Shown piece after piece: positions 59,085 through 64,000 of a stretch of 64,000 nt of DNA. Source of the stretch: Iamia majanohamensis (GTDB lineage: Bacteria > Actinomycetota > Acidimicrobiia > Acidimicrobiales > Iamiaceae). Positions within the stretch are counted from its first letter, which is position 1; every line of letters begins with the position of its first letter. The notes beneath the pieces were generated by a model, which saw only the letters and a program-made list of their open reading frames with translations, was not told the origin of the DNA and did not search any database. A program made the translations under genes and the position numbers. The stretch spans positions 620,001 to 684,000 of the forward strand of contig NZ_CP116942.1 of the NCBI RefSeq assembly GCF_028532485.1. The letters run 5' to 3'.

Positions 59085-60566
59085 GTGGCCAGCCTCGCCG
59101 AGATCGCCCGGACCCAGACCGAGCTGGACCCCGACGACCTGGCCCACCTCCAGCGCTTCATCGGCTCCTGGGGGCTGGTGGCCGACCTGTGCTTCTCGGA
59201 CCTCCTGCTCTTCGTGCCCACCGACGCCGACGGCACCCACTTCGTGGTGGCCGGCCAGGTCCGGCCCACCACCAACCAGACCCTCTACGTCCGCGACCTG
59301 CTGGGCGAGATCGCCGACCGGGAGGAGCGCCCGCTCATCGCCCGGTCCTGGCGGCGGGGCGAGATCATCGAGGGCGAGGTGACCGATCCCATCATCCGGG
59401 AGCGGGTGCGCATGCTCTGCATCCCGCTCCGGTACCGGGACCGCACCATCGCCGTCCTCAGCCGGGAGTCGACGCCGTCGGTGGGCCGGGCCGCAGGCGA
59501 GCTGGAGCGCACCTACCAGGAGATCTTCAACCGCTTCGCCCGGATGATCGCGGCCGGGGACTTCCCCTACGCCCGGGAGGACGGCGAGTCCGAGGAGAAC
59601 CTGCGGGTCGGTGACGGGTGCCTGGTGCTCGACGGCGCCGCCCGCGTGTCCTACGCCTCGCCCAACGCGGTGTCGGCGCTGCACCGCATCGGCATCCACG
59701 TGAACACCGAGGGCCTGCGCCTGGGCGAGCTGGGCCTCGACGACGAGCCGGTGCGCACCGCCTACGCGGTGGCCGCGCCGGTGACCGAGGAGATCGACCC
59801 CCGCCCGGGGGTGAGCGTCCTCATCCGGTGCATCCCCCTGGTCGACGCGGCCCGGGTGACCGGCGCGGTGGTGCTGCTGCGGGACGTGAGCGAGATCCGG
59901 CGCCGGGACCGGCTCCTGCTCTCGAAGGACGCCACCATCCGCGAGATCCACCACCGGGTGAAGAACAACCTCCAGACGATCTCGTCGCTGCTGCGGCTGC
60001 AGGGCCGGCGGATGGCCTCCGACGAGGCCAAGGCCGCCATCGGCGAGTCGGTGCGGCGGATCAGCTCCATCGCCCTCGTCCACGACATCCTGGCCCGGGA
60101 GGCCGGCGAGGACATCCCGTTCATCGAGGTGCTGCGGCCCCTCGTGCGCATGGTGGAGGAGAGCCTCAGCTCCCCCGACCACGAGGTCCGGTTCACCGTC
60201 ACCGGCGACCCCGGAACCCTCCCCGCGGGCGTGGCCACACCGATGGCCGTGGTGCTGAACGAGCTGCTGCAGAACACCATGGACCACGCCTTCCCGGCCG
60301 ACGCCGACGGCGGCCGGCCCGCCGGTCGGGTGCGGGTGGAGATGGAGAACGACGGCCAGGAGCTCGTGTCGCGGGTCATCGACGACGGCGTGGGCCTGCC
60401 CGAGGGGTTCTCGGTCGAGCGGACCACCGGGCTCGGGCTCTCGATCGTCCGGGCGCTGGTGACCTCGGACCTGACCGGGACCATCGACATGTTCGAGCCC
60501 CTCGACGGCGGGTCCGGCACCGAGGTCGAGCTGCGGGTGCCCCTCGACGCCGAGCGCCCGGGTTGA
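59085..60566 (+). CDS. Sensor histidine kinase, PdtaS-like (HisKA_2 group)
   Basis: 493-residue cytosolic kinase. An N-terminal GAF-like domain (about residues 1-150; FSDLLLFVPTDADGTHFVVA), a PAS domain (about 165-270), then the HisKA_2 phospho-acceptor REIHHRVKNNLQTISSLLRL and an HATPase domain (LNELLQNTMDHAFP; DDGVGLPEGF; TGLGLSIVRAL). It matches PdtaS, which pairs with the ANTAR RNA-binding regulator PdtaR; no pdtaR gene is in view. No membrane helix. A GTG eight codons earlier was rejected because it would place the -10 box inside the gene. Confidence 0.9.
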   Translation: MASLAEIARTQTELDPDDLAHLQRFIGSWGLVADLCFSDLLLFVPTDADGTHFVVAGQVRPTTNQTLYVRDLLGEIADREERPLIARSWRRGEIIEGEVTDPIIRERVRMLCIPLRYRDRTIAVLSRESTPSVGRAAGELERTYQEIFNRFARMIAAGDFPYAREDGESEENLRVGDGCLVLDGAARVSYASPNAVSALHRIGIHVNTEGLRLGELGLDDEPVRTAYAVAAPVTEEIDPRPGVSVLIRCIPLVDAARVTGAVVLLRDVSEIRRRDRLLLSKDATIREIHHRVKNNLQTISSLLRLQGRRMASDEAKAAIGESVRRISSIALVHDILAREAGEDIPFIEVLRPLVRMVEESLSSPDHEVRFTVTGDPGTLPAGVATPMAVVLNELLQNTMDHAFPADADGGRPAGRVRVEMENDGQELVSRVIDDGVGLPEGFSVERTTGLGLSIVRALVTSDLTGTIDMFEPLDGGSGTEVELRVPLDAERPG

Positions 60567-60678
60567 GGCGGCGACCGGGCCCGGGCGCGACGCCGCCCGG
60601 GGCAGGCCCCGGGCGGTCGGTGCGTTCTGGGCGGTGCCCGGTGGGGGGCACCGGTGACGGGGCGGGGCCCCGTCGGGG

Positions 60679-60975
60679 TCAGGCCGTCTGGCGGGCCCGG
60701 GCGGCCTGGCGCTTGCGGATCTGGCGGCGCTCGTCCTCGGAGGTGCCGCCCCAGATGCCGGAGTCCTGGTTGGTGTCGATGGCGTACTCGAGGCAGGCGG
60801 CCTGGGCGTGGCACGCCCGGCACACGGCCTTGGCCGACTCGATCTGCTCGATGGCGGGACCGGTCGTGCCGACCGGGAAGAAGAGGTCCGGATCGGTGTC
60901 CCGACAGGCGGCGTCGCGGCGCCACTCGGCGGAGGCGACGGTCAGGGACAGCAGGTGGCTGGGGCTCAGGGCCAC
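60679..60975 (-). CDS. WhiB-family [4Fe-4S] transcriptional regulator (WhiB1-like)
   Basis: 98 residues. The four cluster cysteines are C24, C52, C55 and C61 (AACRDT; VCRACHAQAAC). GIWGGTSEDERRQI is the G(V/I)WGG turn that meets the primary sigma factor, followed by a basic RKRQAARARQ tail for DNA. The DTNQDSGIWGG context and FFPVG run are closest to WhiB1. The GTG at 60975 was chosen for GGAGG 8 nt upstream; an ATG 36 codons earlier would add a Cys/His-rich tail unlike WhiB and would lie in the leader. Probably essential and NO-sensing in relatives. Confidence 0.93.
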   Translation of the reverse strand: MALSPSHLLSLTVASAEWRRDAACRDTDPDLFFPVGTTGPAIEQIESAKAVCRACHAQAACLEYAIDTNQDSGIWGGTSEDERRQIRKRQAARARQTA

Positions 60976-61070
60976 GGGGAGGGACCTCCAGGGGTCGACG
61001 GAGGGAGGTTCGTGACTCCCTTCACATGCGTCGCACCCGCAGACAGCGGTGTGCGCGGCGGACTCGTGCG

Positions 61071-61099
61071 ACAGTATCGGCATGTGCTAGCTCCGGCAA
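61071..61099 (-). promoter_or_regulatory. WhiB gene promoter (TTGCCG-17-TACTGT)
   Basis: On the minus strand TTGCCG (61094-61099), a 17-bp spacer and TACTGT (61071-61076). The predicted leader before the GTG is about 90 nt, in contrast to the leaderless genes nearby. GTGCT-N10-AGCAC, an inverted repeat, overlaps the -35 region and may be a regulator site. Confidence 0.55.
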
Positions 61100-61160
61100 G
61101 CACTTTTTCACGCAGTCGTCATGCACGGTGCGTGACCTGCCCCGTGCCCGGAGGCCCCCG

Positions 61161-61853
61161 ATGACCGCACCCCCGCTCGTGATCGCCCACCGCGGCGCCT
61201 CCGCGGCCCACCCGGCCAACACCGTCGCGGCCTTCGCCGCGGCCGGCCCCCTCGGCGCCGACGGCGTCGAGCTCGACGTCCGCCGCACCGCCGACGGCGC
61301 CGCCGTCGTGGTCCACGACGAGACGCTCCCCGACGGGCGCGCCCTGGTGGAGACGGCGCGCGCCGACCTCCCGGGCTGGGTGCCCACCCTGGCCGAGGCC
61401 CTCGACGCCTGCGGCGACCTGCTGGTGAACGTGGAGGTCAAGAACTGGCCCGGCGACGGCGACTTCGACCCCGAGGAGGCCATGGCCGACGCGGTGGTCG
61501 CCGAGCTCCTCGCCCGCGGCGGCGGGGACCGCTACCTGGTCTCGTGCTTCCACCGGCCCACCGTCGACCGGGTGCGGGAGCGGGCCCCGGGCCTGGCGAC
61601 GGCGTACCTGCACGTCCACGTGGACGGTCCCACGGCCCTGGCCGAGGCGGTGGCCCACGGCCACGGGGCCCTGCACCCCTGGAGCGGCCTGGTGACCGCG
61701 GACCTGGTCGCCGCCGCCCACGACGCCGGCGTGGTCGTCAACACCTGGACCGTCGACGACCCCGACGAGATGGTCCGCCTGGCTGCGCTGGGCGTGGACG
61801 GCATCGTCACCAACGTCCCCGACGTCGCCCGCTCCGTGGTGGGCCCTCGCTGA
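61161..61853 (+). CDS. Glycerophosphodiester phosphodiesterase
   Basis: 230-residue TIM-barrel enzyme that splits glycerophosphodiesters to glycerol-3-phosphate and an alcohol. VIAHRGASAAHPANTVAAF (catalytic His/Arg), GVELDVRRTADGAAVVVHDE (metal Glu and Asp, second His) and VNVEVKN (third Glu) are all present, as is the C-terminal VVVNTWTVDDPDEM. No signal peptide, so cytoplasmic. GGAGG precedes the ATG. It lies divergent to whiB with a 185-bp gap. Confidence 0.92.
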   Translation: MTAPPLVIAHRGASAAHPANTVAAFAAAGPLGADGVELDVRRTADGAAVVVHDETLPDGRALVETARADLPGWVPTLAEALDACGDLLVNVEVKNWPGDGDFDPEEAMADAVVAELLARGGGDRYLVSCFHRPTVDRVRERAPGLATAYLHVHVDGPTALAEAVAHGHGALHPWSGLVTADLVAAAHDAGVVVNTWTVDDPDEMVRLAALGVDGIVTNVPDVARSVVGPR

Positions 61854-61900
61854 CGCCGGACCGGCCCGGAGCGATCCTCCCACCCGGACCTCGACGAACT

Positions 61901-61943
61901 GGCACGCGTCCACCACCGGGAGCCGTCGTGAACGCGTGCCACT
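61901..61943. repeat. Hairpin repeat, copy 2 (GGCACGCGT...ACGCGTGCC)
   Basis: A 9-bp stem and 22-nt loop, then ACTTCGAG. It matches 25281-25323 in stem and loop core and shares the ACTTCGAG tail with the tandem hairpins at 29162-29280. It sits after the phosphodiesterase gene as a probable terminator. Confidence 0.5.
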
Positions 61944-61989
61944 TCGAGACCAGTGGGCCGATCCGGGGGCGTGGGGCACCCTGCGGCGT

Positions 61990-62140
61990 GAGGGCCGGCT
62001 CTGCCGCTGGGGGGTGCGGGGGGTCTCCCCCGCAGAGGCGGGTGGCTGCGAGGGACGAGCCGCCACCCGCCGGGTTCCGTCGGCGGGAGCGCAGCGACCC
62101 CCCTCAGCTCGTCCGAGGAGCTCCGCTCCAAGGACGAGAC
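61990..62140 (+). repeat. Dispersed GC-rich repeat, copy 4
   Basis: AGGGCCGGCTCTGCCGCTGG start, GGGGGGTCTCCCCC hairpin, GGCTGCGAGGGACGAGCCGC, then CAGCTCGTCCGAGGAGCT. Closest to copy 1 (37651-37493). It fills the gap between the convergent phosphodiesterase and AIM24 genes; 61854-62142 has no gene. Confidence 0.65.
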
Positions 62141-62142
62141 CC

Positions 62143-62898
62143 CTACCGCCCCAGCAGGCCGCCGAGGGCGCCGCCGACCCCACCGCTGCTGCTGCCGGAG
62201 CCGCCGGGGCTGGTGTTGGTGCCGCCCTGGTTGGCGGTGGCCAGGTCGAACTCGGCGGGCTGGACGATGACCCAGCCCTGGCCGGAGAAGCCGACCTGGA
62301 CGGCCTCGCCGCTGCCCCGGCCGATCAGGTTGTTGAACTTGAACGAGCTGATGATGTTGGTCTGGAGGTTGGCCGACCAGCACACCACGGCGTTGGAGTC
62401 GACCGCGGTGGGCGCGTCGGTGGACAGGACGACCGGGGTGCCCTTGGTGGTGATGGCGACCCAGCCGGTGCCCGACACCAGGGTGTTGAAGAGGCCGCCG
62501 GCGGCGATGCCGCCCCCGCCGACGAAGTGCACGTCGACGTCGAGCCCGGCCTGGTAGGCGAGCACGTTCTTGCCGTTGATGGAGATGGCGTCGCCCTCGA
62601 GGTAGATGAGGTGCACGTCCGCGGCCTGGTCGGCGAAGAACACCTCGGCCTGGCCCGAGACGGTCATGGCGGCCACGCCCTCGCCCGAGAGCTTCTGCTT
62701 CAGCATCTTGCTGAGGCCGCCGGCCCCCTGGTAGTCGAACTGGGCCTGGCCCTGGTAGGCGATCATCGCCCCCTGGCGGGCGACCACCGTGTCGGGGTTG
62801 CCGTCCAGCCCGATGCGGACCTTCAGCATCTTGGAGTTCTGGAGGGTGAAGGCGTCGGTCTGGGTGGTCTCGGCGTTGGCGAAGATGTCGCTCTTCAT
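62143..62898 (-). CDS. AIM24 / TIGR00266-type beta-barrel protein
   Basis: 251 residues. The repeated beta pattern of the AIM24 family is visible: VRIGLDGNPDTVVARQGAMI, AQFDYQGAGG, MTVSGQAEVFFADQ, VLAYQAGLDVDVHFVG and GWVAITTKGTPVVLS. The last 30 residues are Gly/Ser-rich and end GGALGGLLGR, which may be a flexible tail or membrane-touching end. Relatives have no settled function. TAGCCT about 36 nt before the ATG and AGGAAG mark promoter and ribosome site. Confidence 0.85.
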   Translation of the reverse strand: MKSDIFANAETTQTDAFTLQNSKMLKVRIGLDGNPDTVVARQGAMIAYQGQAQFDYQGAGGLSKMLKQKLSGEGVAAMTVSGQAEVFFADQAADVHLIYLEGDAISINGKNVLAYQAGLDVDVHFVGGGGIAAGGLFNTLVSGTGWVAITTKGTPVVLSTDAPTAVDSNAVVCWSANLQTNIISSFKFNNLIGRGSGEAVQVGFSGQGWVIVQPAEFDLATANQGGTNTSPGGSGSSSGGVGGALGGLLGR

Positions 62899-62998
62899 GG
62901 GCCCGCTTCCTGTTCGAGGTCGTGAGTCCCGGAGGCTACGCGTGGGGCGGGTGGCTGTGGAGGGGGTCGGGTCCCCCCCCGGGGGCCGTCCCCGTCGG

Positions 62999-63952
62999 TC
63001 AGCCGTCCTGCGCCGCCGGGCTGCGCGTGGGCAGCACCATGTCGAGCACGCCGGCGCGGTGGCGGATGGTCAGCGACTCCACGTCGCCCAGGTGGTCGCC
63101 GTCGACCTGGTACGGGAACGGGCCGTGGCCGACGACCTCGATGGCCGAGACGTCGCGCCGCTCGTCGACGGTGCCGACGCGCCCCACGCGCCCGCCCCCG
63201 GCCACGGCGGCGCCGGCCACGCGGAGGATGGAGTCCAGGCGGAGCGAGCGGATGGTGATGGCGGTGAGGGCGGTGTCGAGCGACGCCCACGGCGCGATGT
63301 CGAGGGGGCGGTTGCCGAGGTAGGTGTACGGGTTCGTGTTGAGGACGACGGCGAACGAGGCGTCGTCGACCACCCGGTCGGCGTCGGGGCCGTCGGGGAA
63401 GCGGACCGAGAAGCGGGCCCGGGTGCGGTCGAAGTGGCGGAACCACGTGCTGAAGGCCGAGTACACGAACAGCGGGTGGCCGAGGTAGCGCTTCACCTGG
63501 GGTCGGCGCTCGACCTGCTCGATCACCGCGGCGTCGAAGCCGAGCCCGATGTGGAAGAGGAAGTAGCGCCCGTTCACCGACCCCAGCCCCACCCGTCGGA
63601 TCGACCGGGCCGCCAGGGCGTCGAGCAGCTGCCCCGTGGCCTCGATCGGGTCGTTGGCCAGCCCGATGGTGCGGGCGAAGACGTTGGTCGACCCGCCGGG
63701 GAGGGTGGCCAGCGCGGTGCCCGTGCCCACCAGCCCGTTGGCCGCCTCGTTGAGCGTGCCGTCGCCGCCCAGCACCACCACCACGTCGGCGCCGTCGGCG
63801 GCCGCCCCGCGCGCCAGGCGGGTGGCGTGGTCGCGCCGCTGGGTCTCGACCAGCTCCACGTCGTGGTCGGCCGACAGGGCCTTGCGGATCACGACGCGCG
63901 CCCGGGCCGTCACCGACGACGAGAAGGGGTTGGCGACGAGGACGAGGCGCAC
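62999..63952 (-). CDS. Diacylglycerol kinase-family lipid kinase
   Basis: 317-residue enzyme of the DagK/YegS group. LVANPFSSSVTARA at the N-terminus, the catalytic GGDGTLNEAANGLVGTGTALA (GGDGT is the ATP-binding loop) and LPGGSTNVFARTIGLANDP (GGSTN) are clear, and the C-terminal beta domain ends HRAGVLDMVLP. It would phosphorylate diacylglycerol or a related lipid at the membrane. Leaderless-type TACCGT 9 nt before the GTG. Confidence 0.9.
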   Translation of the reverse strand: MRLVLVANPFSSSVTARARVVIRKALSADHDVELVETQRRDHATRLARGAAADGADVVVVLGGDGTLNEAANGLVGTGTALATLPGGSTNVFARTIGLANDPIEATGQLLDALAARSIRRVGLGSVNGRYFLFHIGLGFDAAVIEQVERRPQVKRYLGHPLFVYSAFSTWFRHFDRTRARFSVRFPDGPDADRVVDDASFAVVLNTNPYTYLGNRPLDIAPWASLDTALTAITIRSLRLDSILRVAGAAVAGGGRVGRVGTVDERRDVSAIEVVGHGPFPYQVDGDHLGDVESLTIRHRAGVLDMVLPTRSPAAQDG

Positions 63953-63961
63953 GGAGGGGCG

Positions 63962-63967
63962 ACGGTA
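63962..63967 (-). promoter_or_regulatory. Leaderless -10 box (TACCGT)
   Basis: TACCGT on the minus strand, 9 nt before the lipid kinase GTG. Confidence 0.45.
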
Positions 63968-64000
63968 GGCGACCCGCCCGGCGACCGGCGAGGGGCGGCG

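Noticed and set aside
60679-61083. Longer WhiB start at 61083
   Set aside because: The added residues lie downstream of the predicted promoter only just and do not resemble WhiB; GGAGG before 60975 supports the shorter form.
1-64000. CRISPR arrays, tRNA or rRNA genes, transposases, prophage
   Set aside because: No regular repeat-spacer pattern, no cloverleaf-like sequence and no mobile-element protein was found on reading; the repeats seen are few and dispersed.

Overview
The window is chromosomal DNA from a very high-G+C actinobacterium, most likely of the class Acidimicrobiia (an Iamia-like lineage; this placement is inference). The signs are a WhiB protein, glucosyl-3-phosphoglycerate synthase, DUF3107, paired ArsA-like ATPases, a putative F420-type LLM oxidoreductase, a PdtaS-like kinase, many GTG starts with 4-bp GTGA overlaps, and -10 boxes a few bases ahead of start codons (leaderless genes). 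No tRNA, rRNA, CRISPR array, transposase or phage gene was seen.

Bases 1-30,700 are a catabolic island for purine-like or other N-heterocyclic compounds. It holds: a three-subunit molybdenum hydroxylase with an M20 carbamoylase (1-5,081); a phosphoribosyltransferase; a LysR regulator with a divergent cyclic amidohydrolase; an ABC importer whose ATPase lies 4 kb from its permeases; two deaminase-type amidohydrolases (one like 8-oxoguanine deaminase); three divergent adenosine-deaminase-family proteins; a nucleoside hydrolase; two Rieske oxygenases; a TauD-like Fe(II)/2-oxoglutarate dioxygenase; and an LLM oxidoreductase. At 24-30.7 kb there is an SsnA-like aminohydrolase, a fused Fe-S/Mo hydroxylase of the XdhD type, a YgeX-like ammonia-lyase and a HyuA-like hydantoinase. 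That set resembles part of the E. coli yge/ssnA/hyuA/xdhD cluster linked to purine breakdown, here beside oxygenases, so probably in an aerobic setting.

The island appears to have its own regulon. A direct repeat GTSAAC-N5-GTSAAC (11-bp period) lies 56-57 bp upstream of the start codon of four separate operons, including both Rieske operons and two deaminase operons. The two molybdenum hydroxylase promoters share a different 18-bp motif over a TTGACA -35 box. The proposed flow is import, oxidative dealkylation or hydroxylation (Rieske, TauD, Mo hydroxylases), deamination, ring opening by cyclic amidohydrolases, decarbamoylation and ammonia-lyase release of nitrogen. The substrate is not known.

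Bases 30,800-64,000 look like ordinary chromosome. They hold GpgS, a xylulokinase, an ion-transporter-like permease, two crotonase-fold proteins, a class E sortase, a complete System I cytochrome c maturation operon (ccmA to ccmI, 38,980-45,917), SixA, a cysteine desulfurase, a SufR-like regulator divergent from an Mrp/ApbC ATPase, a sphingosine-phosphate-lyase-like PLP enzyme, DUF3107 with two ArsA-type ATPases, a thioesterase, a large LuxR regulator, two lipoproteins, a PdtaS-like kinase, WhiB, GDPD, an AIM24 protein and a diacylglycerol-kinase-family protein. Four copies of a dispersed GC-rich repeat and several tandem hairpins occupy gene ends.
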